Source of the DNA: JBAVEL01 sp049587715
GTDB taxonomy: Bacteria; Bacteroidota; Ignavibacteria; UBA10030; UBA6906
DNA: 36,147 bases
NCBI GenBank assembly: GCA_049587715.1
Contig: JBAVEL010000152.1
Location: forward strand, 1 to 36,147
Direction: 5' to 3'
The notes under the pieces were generated by a model, which saw nothing but the letters and a program-made list of their open reading frames with translations, was not told the DNA's origin and ran no database searches. Every line of letters begins with the position of its first letter. The first letter of the stretch is position 1. The position numbers and the translations under genes were made by a program. Positions 1 through 8,824 of the stretch are shown piece after piece.

Positions 1-1316
1 CGGCACTCGCCGCCGCAGGGATCCCCGTGATTGTGCTGGAACGGAGGAGAATCCCCGGGGGGCGGGCCTCCTCATTCCGGGATCCGGTCACAGGGGACGC
101 GCTGGACAACGGGCAGCACCTCTTCGCGGGGTCCTACCGGCGGACCCTCCGCCTCCTGGATCTTATCGGAAGCCGGGACGGGCTCCGTCTCCAGAAGCGG
201 CTCCGGATTCCGTTCCGCCACCCGGAGAGGGGAAGGGTGGAACTGGCATTCGCCCCGCTTCCCCCGCCCCTGGATGCGGCGTGGGGGATCCTCCGCTCCT
301 CCCTGCTTGGCCCCGCCGACAGAATCCGCCTCCTGGGATCGGGAATCCGCGCACGGGACCGGAGGCGGGAGGTGCCCGGCGAGATGACGGTGGAGGCCTG
401 GCTCTCTGCGGCCGGGCAGTCGCCTGAGGCGCGGCGCGCCTTCTGGCACCCGCTCACCCTGGCCATCATGAATGAGCATCCCGGTGCCGCCTCCGCCTCC
501 TGCCTGCTCCGCGCACTGCGGCAGGCCTTCCTCGGCGGGGCCGGGGGGGGTCTCGGCATGTCGCGCATTCCCCTGGGGGATCTGATCGCCGGTCCCGCGC
601 TGCGGTTCGTGGAGGAACGGGGGGGCGAGGTGCGCACGGCCATGGAGGCGGAGTCCCTCCGCATGGAGAGGGGCCGCGTGGCTGCCGTGAGGATCCGGCG
701 GGGAGGGGAGGCGGAGTGCAGCGCGGCCATCCTGGCCCTTCCCTGGCACGCGGTGCCGGCTGCGGCGGAGCCCTCCATACTGGGGGAGGATGCCCTGCGT
801 TTTGCCGCAGCGGCCGCCCCCTCCCCGATCGTCTCCGTGCATCTCTGGTTCGCGGAGGACTTCCTGGAGGAGGAGATGACGGGGCTCATCGGAAGGCCCA
901 CCCACTGGGTGTTCAACCTGAAGCGCATCCTGGGGGAGGGATCGGCGCATCTGTCCACGGTCACGAGCGCCGCCCGGCACCTGGCGGGTCAGCCGGCCGC
1001 CGCGGTGGCACACCAGGCATGGAAGGATGTCGGCTTCGCACACGGAGGGAGCATTCCCCGGCCTCTCCGCACCATTGTCATCAGGGAACGGAGGGCCACC
1101 CCCTCCCTGAGCCCGGGGGTGGAGCTCCTGAGGCCGGGGCACGGGACCCGGGCCCCCAACCTGTTCCTGGCGGGGGATTGGACGCAGACAGGGCTCCCCG
1201 CCACCATCGAAGGGGCGGTGCAGAGCGGACAGGAGTGCGCGGCCAGGGCTCTGGAATGGCTGGGGGGCACGGGCGGAGAGCGCGACGAGGGAGGAATGAA
1301 GAGGGAGGCGCCCTGA
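1..1316 (+). CDS. hpnE: Hydroxysqualene dehydroxylase HpnE, 5'-truncated by window edge
   Basis: The frame is open through base 3 (ALAAAGIPVIVLERR), so the gene begins outside the window and its N-terminal FAD-binding GxGxxG is missing. What remains is about 438 residues of an amine-oxidase-like flavoprotein. The FAD-contact segment PGGRASSF, the DNGQHLFAG motif and MNEHPGAASA are typical of squalene-associated FAD-dependent desaturases. The C-terminal FAD segment LFLAGDWTQTGLPATIEGAV is also present. In the known pathway HpnE converts hydroxysqualene to squalene with HpnC and HpnD, feeding hopanoid or other C30 terpenoid synthesis. The partner genes would be expected to the left, outside the window. 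A carotenoid desaturase is the main alternative, but the overall pattern fits HpnE better. Confidence 0.85.
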   Translation, partial: ALAAAGIPVIVLERRRIPGGRASSFRDPVTGDALDNGQHLFAGSYRRTLRLLDLIGSRDGLRLQKRLRIPFRHPERGRVELAFAPLPPPLDAAWGILRSSLLGPADRIRLLGSGIRARDRRREVPGEMTVEAWLSAAGQSPEARRAFWHPLTLAIMNEHPGAASASCLLRALRQAFLGGAGGGLGMSRIPLGDLIAGPALRFVEERGGEVRTAMEAESLRMERGRVAAVRIRRGGEAECSAAILALPWHAVPAAAEPSILGEDALRFAAAAAPSPIVSVHLWFAEDFLEEEMTGLIGRPTHWVFNLKRILGEGSAHLSTVTSAARHLAGQPAAAVAHQAWKDVGFAHGGSIPRPLRTIVIRERRATPSLSPGVELLRPGHGTRAPNLFLAGDWTQTGLPATIEGAVQSGQECAARALEWLGGTGGERDEGGMKREAP

Positions 1317-1323
1317 CGGGGCT

Positions 1324-1353
1324 CCGGCCGGGGCGGAGGCCGGCGTTGATTTT
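1324..1353 (+). terminator. Putative rho-independent terminator after hpnE
   Basis: A 6-bp perfect stem CCGGCC/GGCCGG (1324-1329 with 1338-1343, 8-nt loop) is followed by TTGATTTT. It starts 8 nt after the hpnE stop and would separate hpnE from the receiver gene. The stem is short and the T tract is interrupted. Confidence 0.4.
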
Positions 1354-1381
1354 ATGCGGGAAACATGGGATATTAAAGAAT

Positions 1382-1780
1382 ATGTCAACAACGGACAACA
1401 GGCCCCGGATTCAGGATACCCTCGTCCTTCTGGTGGATGACGAGCCGGGTCTTCTCCAGGCCACGCAGGCGGGCCTTGCGGCCCGGGGCTTCCGGGTGCA
1501 GGCGGCGGAGGGGGCCGATGCGGCCCTGCACGCCCTGAAGGACTTCCGCCCCAGCATCATCGTGTCGGACCTGGTCATGCCGGGCACCAACGGCTTTGAG
1601 CTGTTCCAGGAGGTCCGGAAGCAGGCGGATCTCCGCTCCGTACCCTTCGTGTTCCTCACCGCCGTGGACGACTACTATGCGCGGAAGTTCGGGAGGGAGA
1701 TCGGAGGCGCGGCCTACATCACCAAGCCCGTGGACCTGGACGAGCTGGAGCAGACCATCCTCTCCATGACGGGGGCGTAG
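1382..1780 (+). CDS. Single-domain response regulator (CheY-like receiver)
   Basis: A 132-residue stand-alone receiver domain. Visible acidic pocket D19/D20 (LVDDE), phospho-acceptor D63 (VSDLVMPG), switch T83 (FLTA) and K95 (YITKP). No output domain follows, so it must act by protein-protein contact or as a phosphorelay intermediate. The same frame is open far upstream across hpnE, but this ATG is where receiver homology begins; there is no clear Shine-Dalgarno before it. A hairpin with one G-T pair (about 1769-1789) overlaps the stop codon but has no T run. No kinase is adjacent; the nearest kinase, at 6962-8824, has its own regulator. The partner is unknown. Confidence 0.85.
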   Translation: MSTTDNRPRIQDTLVLLVDDEPGLLQATQAGLAARGFRVQAAEGADAALHALKDFRPSIIVSDLVMPGTNGFELFQEVRKQADLRSVPFVFLTAVDDYYARKFGREIGGAAYITKPVDLDELEQTILSMTGA

Positions 1781-1795
1781 CGTCCCCGTCCCCCG

Positions 1796-2953
1796 ATGCC
1801 CACGCCCTCCATGCAGACGAACCCGTCCCGGATCCAGTTCATCGACCTCCTGCGCGGCCTGGCGGTGGTGGTCATGATCATGGGGCATAGTGTGGACGCG
1901 GTGCTGAGCAACGACGCCCGCACGACAGACTGGTACCGCGTCTACGAAGTGATGCGCGGTTTCACGGCTCCCGTTTTCCTGTTCGTCTCGGGCATGGCCT
2001 TCATGGCCGCCAGTGCCGGGAAGTGGGATCAGTACCGGATGCCCGGGAAGCCCCTCACCCGGCGCATCCGGAGGTTCCTCCTCCTCATCGGCATCGGCTA
2101 CGCGCTCCATTTCCCGTTCTTTTCCCTCCACCGGATCCTTGCGGACGCCTCCCCCGGGCAGCTCGCCCTGCTGTTCCAGGCCGACGTGCTGCACTGCGTG
2201 GGGGCGGGCCTCCTGATCCTCCAGGGGATGCTGATCCTGAGCCCGGGTCCGGAGCGCTTCACCCGGTTCGCCCTTCCGGCGGGCGTGCTGCTGGTGCTGG
2301 CCAGCCCGCTGGTCTGGCGCGTGGATTTCTCGGGCCTCGTTTCCCCCATGCTCTCGCCCTATCTGAACCAGCAGCAGACATCGATATTCCCCCTCTTTCC
2401 CTTTGCGGGCTTCATGTTCCTGGGCGCGGCGGCGGGGGAGCTCTACCTGCGGGCGCGGAGAGAGGGGCGGGAGGCCCGCTTTGTCCGCGCCATGCTCCTG
2501 GCGGGGCCGGTGCTGGCGGCGGCCGGCGCGGCGGCGGAGCTTCTGCCCTTCCGGCTCTATCCGGAGCCCGGCTTCTGGAAGGCAAGCCCGAATCTGTTCC
2601 TCATGCGGCTCGGCGTGGTGCTGGTGGTGATTCCGCTGGTGCACTCCCTGGGGAGGATACCCGAGGGGGTCCGGCGGATGGGCGTCATGCTGGGACAGGC
2701 ATCCCTGACCGTCTATGTCGTCCATCTGGTGGTTGCCTACGGCTCCCCCCTCAACTCGGGACTGGCGCAGGTCGTCGGCCGTTCGCTCGGCCCCGGAGGA
2801 GCCTTCCTCACGGGTCTCTGTATGCTGGCGGCGATGGCTGTCTTCGTACGAATCAGGAACTACGCAACGGAGCACCACGCGGGTGCGATCCGCATCGCGG
2901 GGCTCGCCGTCGCGGGCACCCTGGCGGCGGTGTTCCTGACGGTCTCCCCCTGA
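1796..2953 (+). CDS. DUF1624/HGSNAT-like integral membrane acyltransferase
   Basis: A 385-residue polytopic membrane protein with about 10 hydrophobic segments. The N-terminal motif FIDLLRGLAVVVMIMGHSVD, with its conserved Arg and His, is typical of the DUF1624/heparan-alpha-glucosaminide N-acetyltransferase-like family, which moves acyl groups across membranes to sugars. The segment FTAPVFLFVSGMAFM also fits. The first ATG lacks a clear ribosome site, and the ATG at 1811, five codons in, is an equally plausible start. It sits 15 nt after the receiver gene and 37 nt before gpmA. The substrate is not predictable from sequence. Confidence 0.7.
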   Translation: MPTPSMQTNPSRIQFIDLLRGLAVVVMIMGHSVDAVLSNDARTTDWYRVYEVMRGFTAPVFLFVSGMAFMAASAGKWDQYRMPGKPLTRRIRRFLLLIGIGYALHFPFFSLHRILADASPGQLALLFQADVLHCVGAGLLILQGMLILSPGPERFTRFALPAGVLLVLASPLVWRVDFSGLVSPMLSPYLNQQQTSIFPLFPFAGFMFLGAAAGELYLRARREGREARFVRAMLLAGPVLAAAGAAAELLPFRLYPEPGFWKASPNLFLMRLGVVLVVIPLVHSLGRIPEGVRRMGVMLGQASLTVYVVHLVVAYGSPLNSGLAQVVGRSLGPGGAFLTGLCMLAAMAVFVRIRNYATEHHAGAIRIAGLAVAGTLAAVFLTVSP

Positions 2954-2990
2954 GGAGAGACACCCTTCCCCACACCCTTCGGAGAGGCGG

Positions 2991-3743
2991 ATGACGCATA
3001 CCCTCGTGCTGCTGCGCCACGGCGAATCACAATGGAATCTGGAAAACCGGTTCACGGGGTGGGTGGATGTGGACCTGTCCCCGCGTGGAGTGGAGGAAGC
3101 CCGGGAGGCGGGGCGCCTTCTCCGGGAGGAGGGGTTCGTGTTTGATGCGGCCCACACGTCGGTTCTGAAGCGGGCGATCCGGACCCTCTGGCTGACCCTG
3201 GAGGAGATGGACCTGATGTGGATTCCGGTGCACCATACCTGGCGGCTGAACGAAAGGCACTACGGGGCTCTGCAGGGATTGAACAAATCGGAGATGGCCG
3301 AGAAATACGGGGAGGCCCAGGTGAAGATCTGGCGGCGGAGCTACGACACGCGGCCCCCCGCGCTGGATCCCTCCAGCCCCATGGTTCCCCTGCGGGACCC
3401 CCGGTATGGGGGCATGGCGCGGGGAGACGTGCCGCTTGCGGAGTGTCTCGAGGACACGGTGGCGCGCTTCCTCCCCTACTGGCACGAGGTCATCGCCCCC
3501 GCGGTCCGGAGCGGACAGAGGCTGATCGTGGCGGCCCACGGGAACAGCCTGCGGGCCCTGGTGAAGTATCTGGACAACATCAGCGACGAGGCGATCACCG
3601 ATCTGAACATCCCCACGGGGGTTCCTCTGGTGTACCGCCTGGATGCGGATCTGAAACCCGCCGGAAGCAGATATCTGGGGGATCCGGCAGCGGTCCAGGC
3701 CAGGATGGCCGCCGTGGCCGGACAGGGAAAGGCAAAGGCGTGA
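2991..3743 (+). CDS. gpmA: 2,3-bisphosphoglycerate-dependent phosphoglycerate mutase
   Basis: A 250-residue protein, the usual length for GpmA, close to the E. coli enzyme along its whole length. It interconverts 3- and 2-phosphoglycerate in glycolysis and gluconeogenesis through a phosphohistidine. Catalytic His10 lies in LLRHGESQWN, Glu88 in LNERHYGALQGLNK and His183 in AAHGNSLRALVKYLD. The NIPTGVPLVY segment near the C-terminus is also conserved. GGAGAGGCGG directly before the ATG is a plausible ribosome site. The next gene begins 1 nt after its stop, so gpmA is likely co-transcribed with the GH13 gene. Confidence 0.95.
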   Translation: MTHTLVLLRHGESQWNLENRFTGWVDVDLSPRGVEEAREAGRLLREEGFVFDAAHTSVLKRAIRTLWLTLEEMDLMWIPVHHTWRLNERHYGALQGLNKSEMAEKYGEAQVKIWRRSYDTRPPALDPSSPMVPLRDPRYGGMARGDVPLAECLEDTVARFLPYWHEVIAPAVRSGQRLIVAAHGNSLRALVKYLDNISDEAITDLNIPTGVPLVYRLDADLKPAGSRYLGDPAAVQARMAAVAGQGKAKA

Positions 3744-3744
3744 T

Positions 3745-5607
3745 ATGGGAGAGAGCGGGATGTGCGGGCGGGCCGGACGCCGGCGCGCGGGCGTGTGTGC
3801 GCAGGTTCTCCTCCTGCTGGCCGCAACGGCCGCGGTCCGGGGCCAGGAGCCGGGGATGAGGATCGCGCTGGACGGAGAGTGGCTCTTTCTTCCCGACAGC
3901 GCCCGGGGCGGTGTGGAGCAGGGCTGGTACGGGGAGGCCTGCGACCGGAGCGGCTGGAGCGCCGTGGAGATTCCGAGGTTCTGGGAGGGCTATCCGGGCC
4001 TTTCCGCCTACGACGGGTGGGGGTGGTTCGCCCGGCGCTTCGTCGTCCCCCGGACGGGGGAGCCCATGAGCCTTCATTTCGCGGGGGTGGATGACGACGC
4101 GCGCCTCTGGCTGAACGGAGTGGAGGCGGGGAGCCATACGGGCTACAGCGATCCCTTCACGGTGCCGGCGGAGGCCCTCCGGGAGGGGGAGAACCTGCTG
4201 GTCGTGCTGGTGGCGGATCACGGGGGAGGAGGGGGCATCTACAAGCCCGTGACCCTCATCGAAACCCGGCGCCTGGAAGAGCTGCTCCGGGGGCCCCTCT
4301 ACGGCACACCTGCCCGCCGGAGCGCCGACTGGGTGAAGGATGCGGTCATCTACCAGGTGTACCTCCGCTCCTTCTCCCCCGAGGGAACATTCACCGGCCT
4401 GGAGAGACGGCTGGGGGAGCTGAAGAAGCTGGGTGTGACCGTCCTCTGGCTCATGCCGATCCACCCCGTGGGGGCGGAGAGGCGCAAAGGGAGTCTGGGA
4501 AGCCCCTATGCGGTGCGCGATTTCCGGGCGGTCAATCCGGAATTCGGGACCATGGAGGATTTCAAACGCCTGCTGAACGCGGCCCACCGGGAGGGGCTGA
4601 AGGTGATTCTGGATCTGGTGATCAACCACACCTCCTGGGACAACCCGCTCCTTGCAGGGCATCCCGACTGGTACACGCGGAATGCGCGGGGGCAGGTGGT
4701 GCCGCCCAATGCCGACTGGACCGACGTGGCGGACCTGGACTACGCCAGCCCGGGGCTCCGCCGCTCCATGACCGAGATGATGCGCTGGTGGGTCCGGGAT
4801 GTGGGGATCGACGGATTCCGGTGCGACGTGGCCGAGCTGGTTCCCACGGATTTCTGGGAGGATGTCCGGAGGGAGCTGGACAGGATCAAGCCGGTGATGA
4901 TGCTCTCGGAGGGGACCCTTCCCGAACATCACAGGAAGGCCTTTGATCTCACCTACTCCTGGAACATCTACGACGCGCTGGGGCCGCTCTTGGAGGGGAA
5001 GCGTCCCCCGGAGCTGCTGGACGAGATCTTCCGGGCGGAGGCGCTGCAGTTCCCGACCGGCTCGCTGCGGATGCGGTTCAACACGAACCACGACAAGAAC
5101 GCCTGGGATGAACCGGCCATCCTCCGGTACGGCCCCCCGGGGCTGAAGCTGAGCGCCGTCCTGGTGAACACCATTCCCGGTGTTCCGCTCCTCTACAACG
5201 GGGAGGAGGTGGCCAACGACCGGAGACTGAGCCTCTTCGAGAAGGTGGAGATCGACTGGAAGAGGCCGCGCACGATGGGGGATCTCTATGGGACCCTCTT
5301 CCGCCTGCGCGCCCGGAACAAGTCCCTCTCGCGGGGGGAAATGATCCGGCTCTCCGGGGGGGGGGACGCCCAGGTGTACGCCTTTGCGCGTGCGGCGGGG
5401 AAAGACAGGGTGGTCGTGGTGCTGAATTTCTCCGCTCAGGCGCGGCGCGCCCGGGTGGAGCTGCCCGAGTCGGTTCTGCGGACGGGCCGGGCAGGCACCG
5501 TTCTCACGGAGGTTTTTTCGGGGCGGAAGCTGCGGCCCGCGGCAGACGGGTTGCTGGAGACGGACCTGGAGCCGCTCGGGTACCGGGTGTACACCGTCTC
5601 CGAGTAG
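3745..5607 (+). CDS. Secreted GH13 alpha-amylase-family enzyme with N-terminal sugar-binding-like domain
   Basis: A 620-residue protein. A signal peptide is visible (arginine-rich start, then VLLLLAATAAVRG). Residues about 35-170 form a beta-sandwich region with GH2-like wording (DGEWLF, FARRFVVP, LHFAGVDDDARLWLNG). A GH13 barrel starts near residue 195 (DAVIYQVYLRSFSPEG). Motifs: region I DLVINHTS; nucleophile D361 in GFRCDVAE; acid/base E389 in MLSEGT; D450 in NTNHDKN. A short beta domain with FARAAGKDRVVVVLNF follows. It probably cleaves or transfers alpha-glucans outside the cytoplasm; exact specificity cannot be read. ATGGGA starts 1 nt after the gpmA stop. Confidence 0.87.
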   Translation: MGESGMCGRAGRRRAGVCAQVLLLLAATAAVRGQEPGMRIALDGEWLFLPDSARGGVEQGWYGEACDRSGWSAVEIPRFWEGYPGLSAYDGWGWFARRFVVPRTGEPMSLHFAGVDDDARLWLNGVEAGSHTGYSDPFTVPAEALREGENLLVVLVADHGGGGGIYKPVTLIETRRLEELLRGPLYGTPARRSADWVKDAVIYQVYLRSFSPEGTFTGLERRLGELKKLGVTVLWLMPIHPVGAERRKGSLGSPYAVRDFRAVNPEFGTMEDFKRLLNAAHREGLKVILDLVINHTSWDNPLLAGHPDWYTRNARGQVVPPNADWTDVADLDYASPGLRRSMTEMMRWWVRDVGIDGFRCDVAELVPTDFWEDVRRELDRIKPVMMLSEGTLPEHHRKAFDLTYSWNIYDALGPLLEGKRPPELLDEIFRAEALQFPTGSLRMRFNTNHDKNAWDEPAILRYGPPGLKLSAVLVNTIPGVPLLYNGEEVANDRRLSLFEKVEIDWKRPRTMGDLYGTLFRLRARNKSLSRGEMIRLSGGGDAQVYAFARAAGKDRVVVVLNFSAQARRARVELPESVLRTGRAGTVLTEVFSGRKLRPAADGLLETDLEPLGYRVYTVSE

Positions 5608-5623
5608 CACACCGGAGCGGAGC

Positions 5624-6952
5624 ATGGAGATCCTGGACGGGCTGGGCAGGATTGCAGCGGTCTTCGCGATCGTCTTCCTGAACGCCTTCTTCGTGGCGGC
5701 CGAGTTTGCCATCGTCAAGGTCCGGGGAACCCAGATCGAGCCGCTGGCGCGCTCGGGCCACCGGCGGGCGGCCGTGGCGCGGCACGTGATCCAGAACCTG
5801 GATACCTACCTCTCGGCCAGCCAGCTGGGCATCACCATGACCAGCCTGGGTCTGGGCTGGGTGGGGGAGCCGGCCGTTGCGCATATGCTGGAGCCGGTCT
5901 TCCGGTGGGCGGGGATGTCGGATCCGGCGCTCCTGGCCACGGTCTCCTTCGCCGTGGGTTTCACGATCATCACCTATCTCCACATCGTTCTGGGGGAGCA
6001 GGCCCCCAAGTGGCTCGCCATTCAGCGGGCGCAGCAGGCCACGCTGGCGGTGGCCTATCCCCTGCACATCTTCTTCCTGGTGTTCCGCCCCTTCATCCGT
6101 CTCCTGAATGCCTCCGCCAACTTCTTCGTCCGGCTCGTGGGCATCCGGCCCACGGGGGAGGGGGAGCTGACCCACTCGGAGGAGGAGCTCCGGCTGATGC
6201 TGAGCGAGGGGAGGCATCTGTCGGGCACGAGCCGCTCCATCCTGCTGAAGACCATGGAGCTGCGGGACAGGACCGTGCGGGAGGTGATGGTTCCGCGCAC
6301 CGACATTGCCTTCCTCTCCACGGAGAAGAGCATCGAGGAGAACATCGCCACGGCCGTGGACAACCAGTTCACCCGGTACCCCCTCTGCCGGAAGGACCTG
6401 GACAACGTGCTGGGCATGATCCACCTGAAGGACCTCTTCCGGATGAGAGGGGAGACGGGGGAGGGGGAGCGCCTCCTGCAGATCCGGCGGGACATGCTGT
6501 TCGTTCCGGAGACCATGCCCCTGGAGCGGGCTCTCAGCACCTTTCTGGCCCGACGGGTGCTCATGGCCATCGCGGTGGACGAGTACGGGGGGACGGCCGG
6601 GCTCATCACGCTGGAGAACGTGCTGGAGGAGCTGGTGGGGGAAATCCGGGACGAGTTCGACGTGGAGCCCCTGATGGTCCAGAAGGTGGGCGAGACGGAA
6701 TACGTGGTGCACGGGAGCATGCCCCTGCACGACTTTGCGGGGATGTTCGGCCTGGTTCCCGAGACCAGGGATGTGGTGAGCGTGAGCGGCTACGCCATCC
6801 ACCTCCTGGGGCGGGTGCCGGAGAAGGGGGCGGTGGTGCGGATCGGCCCCTGGCGGGCCACCGTGGAATCCACCTCGGGGAGGATGATCCAGCATCTGCG
6901 TCTGGTGCGGGAGGCCGATGTGGGGGCCCCCGGGACACGGGACCAGGGATAG
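5624..6952 (+). CDS. CNNM/CorC-type (HlyC/CorC family) membrane protein with DUF21 and CBS pair
   Basis: A 442-residue protein. Residues 1 to about 190 form a DUF21/CNNM membrane domain (AVFAIVFLNAFFVAAEFAIVK, then SASQLGITMTSLGLGWVGEP). A CBS pair spans about 205-335 (VMVPRTDIAFLS, RYPLCRKDLDNVLGMIHLKDL, AVDEYGGTAGLITLENVLEE). A CorC_HlyC C-terminal domain follows from about 345 (YVVHGSMPLHDF). Family members are linked to Mg2+ or Na+/Mg2+ export and adenine-nucleotide sensing by the CBS pair; older 'hemolysin' labels are not supported. GGAGCGG precedes the ATG. Its stop codon overlaps the ribosome site of the kinase gene downstream. Confidence 0.9.
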   Translation: MEILDGLGRIAAVFAIVFLNAFFVAAEFAIVKVRGTQIEPLARSGHRRAAVARHVIQNLDTYLSASQLGITMTSLGLGWVGEPAVAHMLEPVFRWAGMSDPALLATVSFAVGFTIITYLHIVLGEQAPKWLAIQRAQQATLAVAYPLHIFFLVFRPFIRLLNASANFFVRLVGIRPTGEGELTHSEEELRLMLSEGRHLSGTSRSILLKTMELRDRTVREVMVPRTDIAFLSTEKSIEENIATAVDNQFTRYPLCRKDLDNVLGMIHLKDLFRMRGETGEGERLLQIRRDMLFVPETMPLERALSTFLARRVLMAIAVDEYGGTAGLITLENVLEELVGEIRDEFDVEPLMVQKVGETEYVVHGSMPLHDFAGMFGLVPETRDVVSVSGYAIHLLGRVPEKGAVVRIGPWRATVESTSGRMIQHLRLVREADVGAPGTRDQG

Positions 6953-6961
6953 GAGGCGGCG

Positions 6962-8824
6962 GTGTTCGGCAGCATCAGGGCCAAGATCGTCTGGGTGTTC
7001 TCGATTCTGGTTGCCCTCAACCTGGTGGCCGGGTTCTGGTCCATCTACAATTTCTACGTGATGGGGAACACCGTGGCCACCATGCTGAACGAGAACTACC
7101 GCAGCGTGCTGGCCGCGGAAAAGATGGTGCAGTCCCTGGAGCGGCAGGACAACGCGCTCCTGGCCGCGAGCGAAGGGGAAGAGGCGAGCGCGGGGGGCGG
7201 CTTCATCGAGAACAAGGAGCTCTTCTACTACTGGTACGACCAGGCGGTGCTCTCCGTTCTTCCCGCCGGCCAGCAGGGCCTGCGCGATTCCATCCAGAAC
7301 GTCTACCGTTACTACGCCGTTCTGGGGGACTCCATGGGGGCTCGCATCGGCCAGGGAGCCGTGGAAGGGGCCAAGCATTACTACTATGACAAGGTGCGCC
7401 CCGTCTCGGACCGGCTGCGGGCGCTCTGCTTCGAGCTGTTCGAGATCAACCAGGCCACCCTCTCGGGGGCTCCCCTGCGCATGAGCGCCATCGCCAGCCA
7501 GTCGGTGTACGGGGCCCTCATCGCCTCTGCTGTGAGCCTGGTGCTGGGCGTGATGGCCACTCTCTGGCTGATCCGCGTGCTCATCAAGCCCGCGGAGGAG
7601 CTGACCGAGACCGTGCGGGGGATCGGGCGGGGGCGGCTGGACCTGAAGATCGACGTTCTCTCGGACGACGAGATCGGCCAGCTCAGCAGGGAGTTCAACA
7701 AGATGACGGAACGCCTGCGGCAGTTCGAGCAGATGAACATCGAGAAGATCCTCTCGGAGAAGAGGACCTCGGAGGCGATCGTGGAGAGCATCGCCGACGG
7801 GCTGATGGTCACGGACGCCCGGGGCCGCATCATCCACCTGAACAGGACCATGGCGGACCTGCTGGGAGTGGACGAGGTCAAGGCCCTGGGGATGAGCGCC
7901 GCCTCCGCAACCCGGGATGCGCGGGTGCTCTCCCTGATCGGTGCCTGGCCCCGGCCCGGGGAGGCCGCGCCGGAACAACCTGCGGAGCTGCTCCGCTTCG
8001 ACCGGGAGGGAGGCCCGCGATTCTACCGGGTGAAGCTCTCCCGGATTCAGGGCGCGGGGGGAGGTCCGGCAGGGATGGTGACTCTGCTCCAGGACGTGAC
8101 CCAGTTCAAGGAGCTGGACCGCATGAAGTCCGACTTCATTGCCACCCTCTCGCATGAGTTCCGGACGCCCGTCACCTCCATCACGATGAGCGTGGATCTC
8201 CTGGAGCAGGAAGTGCTGGGGCCCCTGGGGTCGAAACAGCGGGAGCTGGTGCGCTCCGCCCGGGAGGACTGCCACCGGCTGACCAAGCTGGCACGGGAGC
8301 TTCTCCAGCTTTCCAAGCTGGAGTCGGGCAGGCTGCCCATGGCACGGGACCAGGTGGATCTCCGGATGGCCGTGGAGTCCTCCGTGCGGCCCCTCCGCCT
8401 CCAGTTCGGGGAAAAGGGCGTCCACCTCGTGAACGAGATACCGCCGGACCTTCCCTCCATCATCGCGGACGAGCAGCAGATTTCCTGGGTCATCACGAAT
8501 CTCGTCACCAACGCCCTGAAGCATACCGATGCGGGGGGAATCGTGCGGATCCGGGGGGCCCGCGCAGCGTCCGGCGTGCAGGTGGCGGTGGAGGATTCGG
8601 GGTGCGGCATCCCCCCCGAAGACCTGGGGCGGATCTTTGACAAGTTTGTGCAGGTCCGGCGGGGCGCCGACGCCACGCCGGGGTCGGTGGGTCTGGGCCT
8701 GGCCATTGCCAAGGAGATCGTGGAACTGCACGGAGGAACGCTCCGGGTGGAGAGCACGGTGGGGGAGGGGAGCACCTTCTCCTTCGAGATTCCGGCATCG
8801 GGACTTCCCGAGGCGCGGCCGTGA
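6962..8824 (+). CDS. Membrane sensor histidine kinase (HAMP-PAS-HisKA-HATPase)
   Basis: A 620-residue protein. TM1 is at about 9-30, a periplasmic sensor region of about 150 residues follows, and TM2 is at about 183-206. HAMP is at about 207-260, PAS at about 270-380, and HisKA carries H398 in TLSHEFRTPVTS. The ATPase domain shows N517 (ITNLVTNALKHT), DSGCGIPPEDLGRIFDKF and GLGLAIAKEIVELHGG. It autophosphorylates H398 and should pass the phosphate to the regulator encoded next. The start is GTG at 6962, chosen because AGGAGG (6951-6956) lies just before it, overlapping the corC stop. Its stop overlaps the regulator start by 4 nt (GTGA), so the pair is translationally coupled. The signal is unknown. 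Confidence 0.93.
   Translation: MFGSIRAKIVWVFSILVALNLVAGFWSIYNFYVMGNTVATMLNENYRSVLAAEKMVQSLERQDNALLAASEGEEASAGGGFIENKELFYYWYDQAVLSVLPAGQQGLRDSIQNVYRYYAVLGDSMGARIGQGAVEGAKHYYYDKVRPVSDRLRALCFELFEINQATLSGAPLRMSAIASQSVYGALIASAVSLVLGVMATLWLIRVLIKPAEELTETVRGIGRGRLDLKIDVLSDDEIGQLSREFNKMTERLRQFEQMNIEKILSEKRTSEAIVESIADGLMVTDARGRIIHLNRTMADLLGVDEVKALGMSAASATRDARVLSLIGAWPRPGEAAPEQPAELLRFDREGGPRFYRVKLSRIQGAGGGPAGMVTLLQDVTQFKELDRMKSDFIATLSHEFRTPVTSITMSVDLLEQEVLGPLGSKQRELVRSAREDCHRLTKLARELLQLSKLESGRLPMARDQVDLRMAVESSVRPLRLQFGEKGVHLVNEIPPDLPSIIADEQQISWVITNLVTNALKHTDAGGIVRIRGARAASGVQVAVEDSGCGIPPEDLGRIFDKFVQVRRGADATPGSVGLGLAIAKEIVELHGGTLRVESTVGEGSTFSFEIPASGLPEARP

Noticed and set aside
1346..1376. Possible promoter TTGATT...TATTAA before the receiver gene
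   Set aside because: Spacing of 19 nt to TATTAA (17 to GATATT) and weak matches; the T-rich part fits better as the tail of the hpnE terminator.
5504..8731. A 1075-codon open frame on the minus strand
   Set aside because: It lies opposite three well-supported genes (GH13, CorC, kinase). Its translation is His/Pro/Gly/Arg-rich with no family signal, as expected for an antisense frame in GC-rich DNA.
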